This document shows, one piece after another, positions 9,008 through 17,732 of a DNA stretch of 64,000 nt. Within the stretch, counting starts at the first letter, position 1, and each line of letters opens with the position of its first letter. The notes beneath the pieces are model-generated. The model was not told where the DNA came from. It saw only the letters and a list, made by a program, of their open reading frames with translations, and ran no database searches. The translations under genes and the position numbers were made by a program. Source of the stretch: Paramagnetospirillum magneticum AMB-1 (GTDB taxonomy: Bacteria > Pseudomonadota > Alphaproteobacteria > Rhodospirillales > Magnetospirillaceae); the NCBI RefSeq assembly GCF_000009985.1, contig NC_007626.1, positions 124,001 to 188,000 of the forward strand. The letters are read 5' to 3'.

Positions 9008-10021
9008 ATGTCGTCTTATGAGGGGCAGGCTAGGGAAGATTCGGGGGAATCCTTCGAACTGGTCAGTGTGATCGTTCCTGGTTACAACGAAGCCGACAGC
9101 ATTGAAGAGTTGTACAGGCGGGTCGGTGCCGCGCTTGATGGCATTGGTCAACCGTTTGAATTTATTTATGTCGATGATGGAAGTACCGATAATTCTTTAG
9201 AAATTATCGAGAAGCTGCGCAAGACGAAGCGCAATATCAGGGTTATTTCCCATTACATCAATCACGGCAAATCGTTGGCCCTGATGCAAGGATTCGACGC
9301 GGCTTGCGGTGATGTTGCCGTGACGATCGACGCGGATCTCCAAGATTTGCCGGAGGAAATCCCGGCATTACTTGCCGAATTGCGGCGCGGTTTTGATTTG
9401 GCCAATGGGTGGCGCATTAATCGCCGGGATACGTTTGCCAAACGACAGGTTTCGCGTTTCTACAACGCTTTGACCAACCGTTTTCTGAAATGCTCGGTCC
9501 ACGACATCAATTGCGGCCTCAAGGCCATGCGCCGCGATGTATACAAAAGCCTTCAACTGCGAGGCGACCTTCATCGCCTGATACCGGCTCTGGCGGCCGG
9601 CACCGGTTTTGCCGTTTCCGAGGTCAAGGTGGACCACGCCGACCGGAAGTATGGCTCGTCCAAATATCGACTGCTGCGTCACCGCGGTCTGCTGGACATC
9701 ATCGTGGTCGCGGCCAGCCAGGCGGGCCGGACCCGTCCGTTCCATGTGTTCTTCGAACTGGGCATCACGATTTTTGCCATCGTCGGCCTGCCGTCCTTAA
9801 TCGCTTGGTTGCTGGTGCAGTTCGTGGCAGAACCCGGTGGCGCCTGGGCCCGGGTCTGGAGCACGGGAACGCTGCTCTTGTTCGCCTGGTCGCTTTGCGT
9901 CGCGACCATGCTTCCCATCATCGGCTTCGTCATGGACATCAACACCGCTCGTTATCAGGATTATGACTGGCGGCGGAAACTGCTGCGCCCAGGGAAGGCG
10001 GACCCTGCCGGTGAGCCCTGA
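9008..10021 (+). CDS. GT2 glycosyltransferase, DPM1/GtrB-like
   Basis: With the start at 9008 the protein has 337 residues. The GT-A domain opens with SVIVPGYNEADS, has YVDDGSTD near 54-61 and the metal-binding IDADLQDLPEE near 107-117. Two predicted membrane helices lie at about 250-275 and 285-312. This is the architecture of polyprenyl-phosphate glycosyltransferases. GAAGG about ten bases upstream supports the 9008 ATG over 8987. It is the second of three DPM-like GT2 enzymes in the window, each near a large membrane protein (here the one at 6282). The donor sugar is unknown. Confidence 0.83.
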   Translation: MSSYEGQAREDSGESFELVSVIVPGYNEADSIEELYRRVGAALDGIGQPFEFIYVDDGSTDNSLEIIEKLRKTKRNIRVISHYINHGKSLALMQGFDAACGDVAVTIDADLQDLPEEIPALLAELRRGFDLANGWRINRRDTFAKRQVSRFYNALTNRFLKCSVHDINCGLKAMRRDVYKSLQLRGDLHRLIPALAAGTGFAVSEVKVDHADRKYGSSKYRLLRHRGLLDIIVVAASQAGRTRPFHVFFELGITIFAIVGLPSLIAWLLVQFVAEPGGAWARVWSTGTLLLFAWSLCVATMLPIIGFVMDINTARYQDYDWRRKLLRPGKADPAGEP

Positions 10022-10160
10022 TCGGGTTTGGCCTCAGCAGGCTTGAATTCCGCAGCCCGGATATGCAAGTCTCGATTAATCGCTAGGACGAGCGCGTTAA
10101 ACCCCTGGTATTTCTGCGGGTTTACTTGCGACAACGGGACAATGTGGCAGGCTCTTGGCA

Positions 10161-10868
10161 ATGATTGATGCACTTCTCATTTACCCGCGACTGGGCACTA
10201 TGGATGCGCTGGTCACGGATATCCCACTCAGCTTGATCTATGCTGCTTCGGACAGCGTCAAGCGTGGATATGCCGTCAAGGTCGTCGATCTGCGTATTGA
10301 GCGGGAGGACTGGCGTGAGGTGCTCGCCCCTTACCTGCAGCAAGGTGTGAAGCTGGTCGGCATATCGGTGATGACCGGCCGGCCGCTGGTCAATTCCCGC
10401 GACATTTCCCAATTCGTGCGCGAAGTGGCGCCTAAGACCAAGATCATCTGGGGCGGGCCGCATCCCACGGTGGTTCCCGACACGATCAAAGAGACGTACA
10501 TCGACTATCTGGGTCGAGGCTACGGGTCGGAATTGCTGGCCTCCTTGCTTGATCTGCTCAGCGGCAAGCGGGACGACATGGAGATCCCTGGTCTGTCGTA
10601 CAAGCAGGCTGACGGGACTCCGGTGCACATTCCCCGTCCGAGCACTTTCGAGACTCTGAGCTACAAGGATCTTCCCTACCAGCTGATCGACGTCAACCAT
10701 CCGGGATACGTCCGCAGCTACAATAACCAGCGCATCTTCCCGATCTTTACCAGCATCGGCTGCCCGTATAAGTGCAATTTCTGCGTCTCTCCAGCCGTTT
10801 ATCGTGAGATCAACGGCGCCAAGTGGCGACCGCTGGAGAACGAGGAGGTCATCAACCATATCGAATAG
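10161..10868 (+). CDS. 5' fragment of the interrupted radical SAM gene
   Basis: If the amber codon is read as a stop, this piece makes a 235-residue protein. It has the cobalamin-binding domain, including the IIWGGPHPTVVP loop near residues 95-106, and the CPYKCNFC cluster, but stops just after the first part of the SAM barrel. It lacks most of the TIM-barrel strands and should not be active as an enzyme by itself. Confidence 0.55.
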   Translation: MIDALLIYPRLGTMDALVTDIPLSLIYAASDSVKRGYAVKVVDLRIEREDWREVLAPYLQQGVKLVGISVMTGRPLVNSRDISQFVREVAPKTKIIWGGPHPTVVPDTIKETYIDYLGRGYGSELLASLLDLLSGKRDDMEIPGLSYKQADGTPVHIPRPSTFETLSYKDLPYQLIDVNHPGYVRSYNNQRIFPIFTSIGCPYKCNFCVSPAVYREINGAKWRPLENEEVINHIE

Positions 10869-10937
10869 GCCGTAAAGGAATTCGGCGCCAAGCACATCGT
10901 CTTCCTCGATGATACCAGCTTCCCGAAAATCGATCGC

Positions 10938-11693
10938 ATGCGCTCCCTGTTCGAGGACATTCTCCAGCGCAAACTGGATGTGTCCTTGGAGTTCCGCGGC
11001 GCCCGCATCAACGAACTGGCCAAGATGGATGACGACTTCCTCGACCTCATGTGCCGGGCCGGCGGCCGGGTGCTGATGGTCGGCGTGGAATCCGGCAGCG
11101 ACCGAATCTTGCAGAAATTCCAGAAGGGCATCACCCGCGCCCAGGTGATCGAGGTCAATCGCAAGCTGGCCCGGTTCCCGCAATTGGTGTGCATGTACAA
11201 TATGCTCTACGGCGCACCCGGCGAGACCTACGAGGATCTTCTGGAGACCAAGAACCTGATCCTCCAGCTCATGAACGAAAATCCGTCGGCCTATGTGGGG
11301 GCCGGAGGTGACTGGAAGCCCATTCCCGGGACCCAGTTGGTGGAGATCGCCAAGCAGGAGTTCGGCTTTAAGGAGCCGTCCACCATCGATGAGTGGATCG
11401 AGATCGACACTTCGGATGCCACGGAGAAGATCCGCCATCCCTGGTACACCGACCGGCAAGACAACCTGATCCGCGTCCTGCAGGCCGGTGTCTTCGTTAT
11501 CGACCGCAAGTTTATCAAAGAAAGCGCCAAGAACAAGACGTTGGTCTACCGGGTGATACGCACCCTGGCCCGCATCTATCGCCCATTCGCCATGGCGCGT
11601 CTCAACCACGATATTTATTGGCTTCCCATCGAATACGACCTGATGCGTATTGCCGGGCGGGTGGTGGCAAGTCTCAAGAAGCAGGCGGCCTGA
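10938..11693 (+). CDS. 3' fragment of the interrupted radical SAM gene
   Basis: The first ATG after the amber codon in the same frame is at 10938 and would give 251 residues covering the rest of the radical SAM barrel and the C-terminal domain. Elements include GVESGSDRILQKF and YGAPGETYEDLL, standard late-barrel motifs. No good ribosome site precedes the ATG, so independent translation is doubtful. The stop is three bases before the next radical SAM gene. Confidence 0.5.
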   Translation: MRSLFEDILQRKLDVSLEFRGARINELAKMDDDFLDLMCRAGGRVLMVGVESGSDRILQKFQKGITRAQVIEVNRKLARFPQLVCMYNMLYGAPGETYEDLLETKNLILQLMNENPSAYVGAGGDWKPIPGTQLVEIAKQEFGFKEPSTIDEWIEIDTSDATEKIRHPWYTDRQDNLIRVLQAGVFVIDRKFIKESAKNKTLVYRVIRTLARIYRPFAMARLNHDIYWLPIEYDLMRIAGRVVASLKKQAA

Positions 11694-11696
11694 CCC

Positions 11697-13157
11697 ATGG
11701 CAAAAGCTGTATTCCTGAAGCCCTCCGCGGGGGGCAAGGACCGCAATATCGTTCGCGACTTCATTTATGGTTGCTGGTGTAACGGCAAGCGGGTGGGCGG
11801 CATGTCCATGCCTCCCCTGCACGAGTTGATGGCGGCAACCCATGCCCGCCAGGACGGACTGGAGATCCTGTTCGTCGACGCCCAGTACGAGCCCGAGCGT
11901 TTCGCCGCGCTCGAACGGCAGCGGTTCGACGGTGTCATTGCCATCTGCATGATGAGCTCGACGCAGTCCTTCCGTCAGGACCTGGAGGTGATCCGCGCCA
12001 TCAAGCAGCTCAATCCCAAGGTCAAGAGCGTGCTGTACGGGTCGCATCCCACTTTCATGCCCAATTTCTGCCTGAAGGAGCCCGAGGTCGACTTCATCGC
12101 CACCCGGGAGGCGGAGGAGAGCCTGCGCGAACTTCTGGGTGCGCTCCTTAACGGCGACAATTGGGAAGGCATCGCCGGCATCGGCTGGCGCGACGCCGAT
12201 GGCAAGCCGCAGATGAGCCCGACGCGGGCGTTCGCCAACATGAACGACCTGCCCATTCCGGACCGCAGGCTGTTGCCGGCCAAGGTCGACTATTTCAACC
12301 CCATGGTGAAGCGGGTGCCCTTCACCACGATGATCACCTCGCGCGGCTGCCCCGCCCGCTGCAACTATTGCACGGCGCCGACCTTCTACGGCAACAAGAC
12401 CCGCGCCCGCAGCACCGCCAAGATCATCGAGGAACTGCGCGAGATCCGGGATCTGGGTTATCGCGAGATCTTCTTCCGCGACGAGACCTTCTCGGCCTAC
12501 AAGGGCCGGAACATGCAGGTCTACGAGACCATGCTGTCCGAGAACCTGGACTTCACCTGGATCGCCAATGGTCGTGTCGACATGATTGATCGCGAGCAAT
12601 TGGCCCTGATGAAGCGGGCGGGGTGCCACACCCTCAAGTTCGGCGTCGAGACCGGCAGCCAGATGATGCTCGATACCTACAAGAAGGGCACGACCATCGA
12701 GCAGGCGGTGGAAGCGTTCCGGACGGCCCGGGAGGTGGGGATCAACACCCATGCCCACATCATCTTTGGCGGACCGGGCGAGACACTGGACACCATCCGC
12801 CACACGGTGGATTTCGTCTCCAACACGCTGAAGGCGACCACCGCCACGTTCGGAATTCTGACCCCCTATCCCGGGACGGAGCTTTTCGACATGGTCGCCG
12901 AGCGCCACCCCGAGATCATGGACGGTTCCGCCTCGAACATGGAGAATCTCCATACCGAGAGCTTCTATTCCTCCGCCCTGTGCGATATTCCGCCTGAGAC
13001 TTTGTCTAAGGAGATCGTCCGCGCCTACCGTGGCTTTTATCTCCGGCCCGCCTATCTGCTGCACAAGCTGCGGCTGATCAGCAGCATCGAGGAGTTCATG
13101 GTCAACGTGATCGCTGGGCTGAACGTGGTCTCGTTCGCCGTTTCCGGAAAGAAGTAG
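11697..13157 (+). CDS. B12-binding domain radical SAM protein (class B-like)
   Basis: This intact 486-residue protein has a cobalamin-binding Rossmann domain at about 1-150 and a radical SAM core with CPARCNYC (Cys218, Cys222, Cys225). FGVETGSQMML and FGGPGETLDTI are the later SAM-barrel motifs, and a helical tail follows. Enzymes of this architecture mostly methylate unactivated carbon or phosphinate phosphorus, and some do other radical chemistry. Placed between glycosyltransferase and amidotransferase genes, it may alter a sugar or lipid carrier, but the substrate is unknown. It begins three bases after the interrupted paralogue, so they form one transcription unit. Confidence 0.85.
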   Translation: MAKAVFLKPSAGGKDRNIVRDFIYGCWCNGKRVGGMSMPPLHELMAATHARQDGLEILFVDAQYEPERFAALERQRFDGVIAICMMSSTQSFRQDLEVIRAIKQLNPKVKSVLYGSHPTFMPNFCLKEPEVDFIATREAEESLRELLGALLNGDNWEGIAGIGWRDADGKPQMSPTRAFANMNDLPIPDRRLLPAKVDYFNPMVKRVPFTTMITSRGCPARCNYCTAPTFYGNKTRARSTAKIIEELREIRDLGYREIFFRDETFSAYKGRNMQVYETMLSENLDFTWIANGRVDMIDREQLALMKRAGCHTLKFGVETGSQMMLDTYKKGTTIEQAVEAFRTAREVGINTHAHIIFGGPGETLDTIRHTVDFVSNTLKATTATFGILTPYPGTELFDMVAERHPEIMDGSASNMENLHTESFYSSALCDIPPETLSKEIVRAYRGFYLRPAYLLHKLRLISSIEEFMVNVIAGLNVVSFAVSGKK

Positions 13158-13192
13158 CAGCCCCCTGGGGGCCATAGACCCGGGGGAAGGGT

Positions 13193-15112
13193 ATGTGCGG
13201 CATTTTCGGTATGGTCCGGGGGGGCGGTCGGCCGGTTGAGTCCAATGTGCTGGCCGCCATGAAGACGGCCTTGCATCATCGTGGGCCCGACGGCAACGGG
13301 ATCTTCGCCGAGGGGCCGGTGGGTCTGGGCAATACCCGGCTGGCGGTGGTCGATACCGCCGGCGGCTCCCAGCCGGTGATCGACCCGTCCAGCGGCGCGG
13401 CCATCGTCTATAACGGTGAACTCTTCAACCACCTGGAACTGCGCGCGGAACTCGAATCGGTGGGCTGGTGCTTCCGGACCCATTCCGATACCGAGGTGGT
13501 GCTGGCTGCCTTCTGCGTCTGGGGCGAGGATTGCGTGCTGCGCTTCAACGGCATGTATGCCTTCGCCGTGTTCGATCCCAAGGCTCGGAGGGTATTCATC
13601 GCCCGTGATCCGGCGGGCATCAAGCCGCTCTATCTGACCGAGACCGCGGATGGTCTGGCCTTCGCGTCGGAAGCCAAGGCGCTGTTGCCGATCGCGGGAC
13701 GCCGCCCTGACTGGCAGGCGCTGTGGGGCTACCTCACCTATGGCTATATGGCGCCGGATTGCTCTCCCTTTGCCGGAATCACCAAGTTTCCCGCCGGTTC
13801 CCTGGCCTGGATCGACCTGGAGCTGCCGGCGGCGCGTCTTGCCGTCAGACCCTATTGGCAGCCCCGGTTCGGCTGCGGGGCTCCGCTTGCCGAGGGCGAG
13901 GCCGTCGACCGACTGGATGCGCTTCTGTCCCAGGCGGTCAAGCATGAGTTGATGAGCGACGTGCCGGTGGGGCTTTTCCTGTCCGGCGGCCTGGATTCCT
14001 CGGCGGTTGCCTATTACGCCGCCCGCCGCCACGGACAGGCCATTTCCTCGTTCGGCCTGGCCTTCGAGGAAACGACCCACGATGAGTCGAACGATGCTCG
14101 CACGGTCGCCAGGCATCTGGGGATCGAGCATAAGGAACTGATGTTCTCTCCGGCCCTGGTGCGCGAGGGGCTGCGCCGGGTAACGGAGACCATGGATGAA
14201 CCCTTCGGCGATTCCACGGTGGTGCCGCTGCTGATGTTGTCGCGCTTCGCCCGCGAGCATGTCACGGTGGTCCTGACCGGGTGGGGTGGGGACGAGGTGC
14301 TGGCTGGCTATCCAACCTTGACCGCCCATCGGGTGGCCAGCCTGTATCGCCGTTTGCCGGGAATGCTGGCCCATGGCTTGGTGCCCGCCCTGGTCGACCG
14401 GCTGCCGGTCTCGGACAAGTATCTGAGCTTTGAATTCAAGGCCCGGCGCTTCCTGCGCGGTATGAAACTGACCCCAGAACAGCAGCATTTTCTCTGGATG
14501 GGCTATTTCGACGACGCCTTCAAGCATGCCCTCCTGACTCCAGATGTGACGGCGCAGGTGGCGCAGCAGGACAGCCTGGCGCACTTTGCCGGCATGGCCG
14601 CCGGGATGGCGGAGCCGACCCTGACCGACCGGATCATGCATCTGGACTTCCGCTACTTCCTGCACGGCAACGGCCTTTTTCAGGCGGATCGCATGACCAT
14701 GGCCGCCTCGCTTGAGGCGCGGGTTCCGTTGCTGAACAAGCAGATGCTGGATTTCGCTCTGCCGCTGCCCGCCGGGCTCAAGATGGCGGGTGGCACGCCG
14801 AAGGGATTGCTGAAGAAGGCCCTGGCCCCCCATCTGCCGCCTGCCATCCTGAGCAAGCCCAAGAAGGGATTCGGGCCGCCGTCGGGGCATTGGGTCCGTT
14901 CGGTGTTTGGCCCGTTGCTCGACCATTTGTTCAGCCGCGAGCGGATCGAGGCCCAGGGCATTCTCAACCACGCCACGGTCGCGCGCCTGCTGGCCGAGCA
15001 TCGGGAACTCAAAGCCGACCACGGCCGTACGCTGTGGGCGCTGATGTCATTACAATTGTGGTATGACCGTTTCATTCTGGATCAGGCGTCCCCCCTGGAA
15101 CGCGCGGCATGA
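13193..15112 (+). CDS. asnB: Asparagine synthetase B-type glutamine amidotransferase
   Basis: The 639-residue protein starts MCGIFG, so Cys2 is the class II glutaminase nucleophile after methionine removal. NGELFNH near 74-80 and SDTEVVL near 98-104 belong to the glutaminase domain. The ATP-pyrophosphatase loop SGGLDSS is at 264-270. A later motif usually read as TGDGGDE is TGWGGDE here. AsnB homologues in O-antigen loci (for example WbpS) are thought to amidate uronic acids, and context favours a glycan substrate over free aspartate. GGGGAAGGG precedes the ATG. The stop overlaps the next gene by four bases (ATGA). Confidence 0.85.
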   Translation: MCGIFGMVRGGGRPVESNVLAAMKTALHHRGPDGNGIFAEGPVGLGNTRLAVVDTAGGSQPVIDPSSGAAIVYNGELFNHLELRAELESVGWCFRTHSDTEVVLAAFCVWGEDCVLRFNGMYAFAVFDPKARRVFIARDPAGIKPLYLTETADGLAFASEAKALLPIAGRRPDWQALWGYLTYGYMAPDCSPFAGITKFPAGSLAWIDLELPAARLAVRPYWQPRFGCGAPLAEGEAVDRLDALLSQAVKHELMSDVPVGLFLSGGLDSSAVAYYAARRHGQAISSFGLAFEETTHDESNDARTVARHLGIEHKELMFSPALVREGLRRVTETMDEPFGDSTVVPLLMLSRFAREHVTVVLTGWGGDEVLAGYPTLTAHRVASLYRRLPGMLAHGLVPALVDRLPVSDKYLSFEFKARRFLRGMKLTPEQQHFLWMGYFDDAFKHALLTPDVTAQVAQQDSLAHFAGMAAGMAEPTLTDRIMHLDFRYFLHGNGLFQADRMTMAASLEARVPLLNKQMLDFALPLPAGLKMAGGTPKGLLKKALAPHLPPAILSKPKKGFGPPSGHWVRSVFGPLLDHLFSRERIEAQGILNHATVARLLAEHRELKADHGRTLWALMSLQLWYDRFILDQASPLERAA

Positions 15113-16809
15113 TCACGTCCCTGGATGCACCGGCCCGCCGCGCCTTTTACCGCGCCGAAGTATTGCGTTACGCACCAAGGCTGCTGTCCCAGTTGGATCG
15201 CTGCCCCCTGTCGGCGGCGGCCGGTTCCGCCGACCGGGAATACTGGGCCTGGGCGACAAAGGACTTTGCCAACCAGGACATGCAGCGTGGCATTCGGGTG
15301 CTGGCCTACCTGTTTGCCAACCAGTTTCCCGGCAATCCCTTCGCGGGCCAGCCCGCCATGCTGGCCTGGATCGAGCGGATGGTGGGCTTTTGGAGCCGTA
15401 GCCAGAGCATATCGGGAGCGTTCGACCATCTCTATCTGAACGAGAACAGTTGGATGGCCGCGGCGTTCACCCTGGTGGACATGGCCGGTGCCTTTGATCA
15501 TGCCGGCTCGGCGGTTTCAGCGGAATGCCGGACGCGCTGGCTCGAGACCATGCGCCGCGCCGCTGTCCACCTGGTGGAGCGGGACGAGGAGCACGCTTTC
15601 ATCAGCAACCATCGGGCTGCCGGTGCGGCGGGATTGCTGGCCGCTCACCGGTTGATGGGAGATGAGTCCTTTCGTCGGCGCGGCCAGTCGATCATGGACG
15701 AGATCTACCGGCACCAGTCCCCCGAGGGCTGGTACGCGGAATATGGTGGTGCCGACCCCGGCTATCAGACCCTTGATACTCATTACCAGGGGCTCTTTTA
15801 TCGGGAATGCGGCGAGGCTCGGGTTTTGGACTCCGTCTCGGCGTCCATCGAGTTTCTGTCCTACTTCGCTCAGCCTGACGGCAGCGTCGGAGGGGAATAC
15901 GGCAGCAGGGCCTGTCCCCATTTCTTTCCCGGCGGCTTCGAAGTCTTTGCGTCTCACCTGCCGCTGGCCGAGGCCCTGGCGGGCCATTGCGTCGCCGGGC
16001 TCGCGCTCGGTAAATCCGCAGGCCTGTCCGAGTCCGATTGCCGCAACGAGATTCCCATGGCGACGAGCTATGTGGTCGCCATGGAGGCGATGGACCGGGA
16101 CACATCGCCCCGGACCGCCATACCGCTGCCCCTTTCCCGCAGATTCGAGCGCGCCTGGTCGGAAGCCGGTATGATGGTCCGCAACGACGGATGCCGCTAT
16201 ACCATCATTGGCGCGTCCAAGGGGGGGACCCTCAAGGTATTCGACCTGGCCAGCGGCAGCCTGGTCCATTCGTCCTGCGGCTATGCGGCCAATGATGCAA
16301 CGGGACGTGACGTTTCCACCCATCTGTGGACTCTCAACCCCGACTACACTCATGGATTGGCTGTGGGCGAGAATCCGCTTGCGCCGGCACGCCTCGTCAC
16401 CGTCAGGGCGCCGTTCTTCCGCTTTCATCGCCGCCGTCTGATGTCGCCGCTGAAACTGCATCTGTTCCGGCTGTTCAACATGACCGCCGGACGGATTATC
16501 GCCGTCAATAATTTTGTACGGCGGGTATTGATCGTCGGCCAGTTTATCAGTGGCCGCCATCGAAGCTCTGCGTGCCTGACGCGTGTCATCAGTTTCGGCC
16601 AAGAAGGCGGAATCTCAATCTCGGATCGCTTTGACGGGCTCGGAGGATTCACCGGGCTGCGCGAATACGGGTTCCTGTCCACTGTCTACATGGCATCAGC
16701 CAAGTATTTTCGCCCGCAGGACATGAGCCACGAGTGGGTAAGTGAAGAGCTTGATCCCGCAATCGAGCGGGTGACCGATGTTCCGGCACCAGAAGGTGCT
16801 CCTCAATAG
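15109..16809 (+). CDS. Heparinase II/III-like (alpha/alpha toroid) protein
   Basis: The 566-residue protein has no clear signal peptide. Its first 300 residues are helical with repeated features such as NENSWMAAAFTLVDM, SNHRAAGAAGLLAAH and GWYAEYGGADPGYQTLDTHY, followed by DGSVGGEYGSR. These resemble the toroid of polysaccharide-lyase-like heparinase II/III proteins. The last 230 residues are strand-rich, as expected of the family's C-terminal beta domain. Such proteins recur beside AsnB homologues in exopolysaccharide loci. It is translationally coupled to asnB. Whether it is a lyase, a hydrolase or inactive cannot be judged. Confidence 0.6.
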   Translation: MITSLDAPARRAFYRAEVLRYAPRLLSQLDRCPLSAAAGSADREYWAWATKDFANQDMQRGIRVLAYLFANQFPGNPFAGQPAMLAWIERMVGFWSRSQSISGAFDHLYLNENSWMAAAFTLVDMAGAFDHAGSAVSAECRTRWLETMRRAAVHLVERDEEHAFISNHRAAGAAGLLAAHRLMGDESFRRRGQSIMDEIYRHQSPEGWYAEYGGADPGYQTLDTHYQGLFYRECGEARVLDSVSASIEFLSYFAQPDGSVGGEYGSRACPHFFPGGFEVFASHLPLAEALAGHCVAGLALGKSAGLSESDCRNEIPMATSYVVAMEAMDRDTSPRTAIPLPLSRRFERAWSEAGMMVRNDGCRYTIIGASKGGTLKVFDLASGSLVHSSCGYAANDATGRDVSTHLWTLNPDYTHGLAVGENPLAPARLVTVRAPFFRFHRRRLMSPLKLHLFRLFNMTAGRIIAVNNFVRRVLIVGQFISGRHRSSACLTRVISFGQEGGISISDRFDGLGGFTGLREYGFLSTVYMASAKYFRPQDMSHEWVSEELDPAIERVTDVPAPEGAPQ

Positions 16810-16821
16810 CGTTCGTACCAC

Positions 16822-16874
16822 CGCCAGACCTGCGTTTCCACGGCCGGAGGTCGTCCAGGAAGCCTGGTCTGGCG
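16822..16874 (+). promoter_or_regulatory. Overlapping, mutually exclusive hairpins before the cytidylyltransferase gene
   Basis: The arm 16822-16830 (CGCCAGACC) is the exact reverse complement of 16866-16874, giving a nine-base stem. Inside it, CCAGG (16855-16859) pairs with CCTGG (16863-16867), and this second arm shares two bases with the outer stem, so the hairpins compete. The layout is suggestive of a leader structure, but no U-run follows. Confidence 0.3.
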
Positions 16875-16949
16875 AGACATTCCAAGATGCTTGATCGTCC
16901 CGAGCGATTGCGGGATTATCCGCACGCATTGAACGCCCGAGGTGGGTTT

Positions 16950-17732
16950 ATGAAGGTTGTCATTCTGTGCGGCGGTTTCGGGACGCGGATCCGCGACGTG
17001 GCCGACGACATTCCCAAGCCGATGATTCCCATCGGGAATCTGCCCATCGTCTGGCACATCATGAAGAGCTACTCGGCGGCGGGTCACAAGGACTTCGTGC
17101 TGTGCCTGGGTTATAAGAGCCACGCGGTGAAGCAGTTCTTCCTGAACTACGACATCCACGGCGGCGACTTCACCATCGCGCTGGGAGCCGAGAAGCAGAT
17201 CACCCATCACGGCGAAGTGCGCCACGACGACTGGAGCGTCACCCTGGCCGAGACCGGGCTGAACGCCATGACCGGCGCCCGCATCAGGCGGATCAGGAAG
17301 TATCTGGGCGACGACGAGAACTTCCTGCTGACCTATGGCGACGGGGTTTCCGATGTGGACCTGGACGCTCTGCTGGAATTCCACAAGTCCCACGGCAAGA
17401 TCCTGACGGTGACCGGCGTCCATCCGCCCGGCCGCTTCGGCGAGATCGAGCACGCCAACGGTCAGGTTCAGGGCTTCAACGAGAAGTCGCAGACCACCTC
17501 GGGCATGATCTCGGGGGGCTATTTCGTCTGCCGGCGCGAGATCTTCGATTACCTCGACGACCGCGAGGATCTGGTGTTCGAGGTCGGCCCGGTCCGCGCC
17601 CTGGTGGCGGCGGGCGAGATGATGGTCTACGAACATCACGGCTTCTGGCAGTGCATGGACACCTACCGCGACTGGAGTCTGCTGCGCGATCTGTGGGACA
17701 GCGGCAAGGCGCCCTGGAAGTCGTGGGAATGA
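16950..17732 (+). CDS. rfbF: Glucose-1-phosphate cytidylyltransferase
   Basis: This enzyme makes CDP-glucose from CTP and glucose-1-phosphate, the first step toward CDP-dideoxyhexoses. The 260 residues match the usual family length of about 257. The nucleotide-binding motif GGFGTRI is at 8-14 with IPKPMIPIGN following, and LTYGDGVSDVD holds the metal-binding aspartate. The ATG at 16950 is preceded by GAGGTGG; a longer frame from 16887 adds 21 atypical residues. Its stop overlaps the next start (ATGA). No clear CDP-glucose 4,6-dehydratase was recognised, though one of the two SDR genes that follow could fill that place. Confidence 0.9.
   Translation: MKVVILCGGFGTRIRDVADDIPKPMIPIGNLPIVWHIMKSYSAAGHKDFVLCLGYKSHAVKQFFLNYDIHGGDFTIALGAEKQITHHGEVRHDDWSVTLAETGLNAMTGARIRRIRKYLGDDENFLLTYGDGVSDVDLDALLEFHKSHGKILTVTGVHPPGRFGEIEHANGQVQGFNEKSQTTSGMISGGYFVCRREIFDYLDDREDLVFEVGPVRALVAAGEMMVYEHHGFWQCMDTYRDWSLLRDLWDSGKAPWKSWE

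Larger units (their letters stand above)
10161..11693 (+). pseudogene. B12-binding radical SAM protein interrupted by an in-frame amber codon
   Basis: Read through, this frame encodes 510 residues: a cobalamin-binding Rossmann domain at about 1-135, a radical SAM core with CPYKCNFC (Cys201, Cys205, Cys208), and a C-terminal region. Codon 236 is TAG (10866-10868). The frame stays open and family-like on both sides, with INHIE before the stop and AVKEFGAKHIVF after it. One base change from CAG, TGG or GAG would explain it. It may be a true nonsense mutation, a sequencing error or a readthrough site. The next gene is a paralogue of the same architecture. The ATG at 10161 is preferred over the TTG at 10155. 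Confidence 0.8.

Noticed and set aside
10098..10124. TAAACCC...GGGTTTA inverted repeat after the GT2 gene
   Set aside because: The seven-base stem has a 13-base loop and no U-run, so a terminator is not supported.
10122..13175. A 1017-codon open frame on the minus strand opposite the radical SAM genes
   Set aside because: It is a GC-rich antisense shadow: its composition mirrors the plus-strand genes, it has no recognisable motif and the plus-strand frames hold clear radical SAM motifs.
13052..15022. A 656-codon minus-strand frame opposite asnB
   Set aside because: Antisense to a well-supported gene with intact AsnB motifs; low-complexity Gly/Gln/His-rich translation typical of a shadow frame.
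13193..15112. Lasso-peptide cyclase reading of the AsnB homologue
   Set aside because: There is no McjB-like protease or precursor peptide nearby, Cys2 of the glutaminase domain is intact, and the surroundings are glycan genes.
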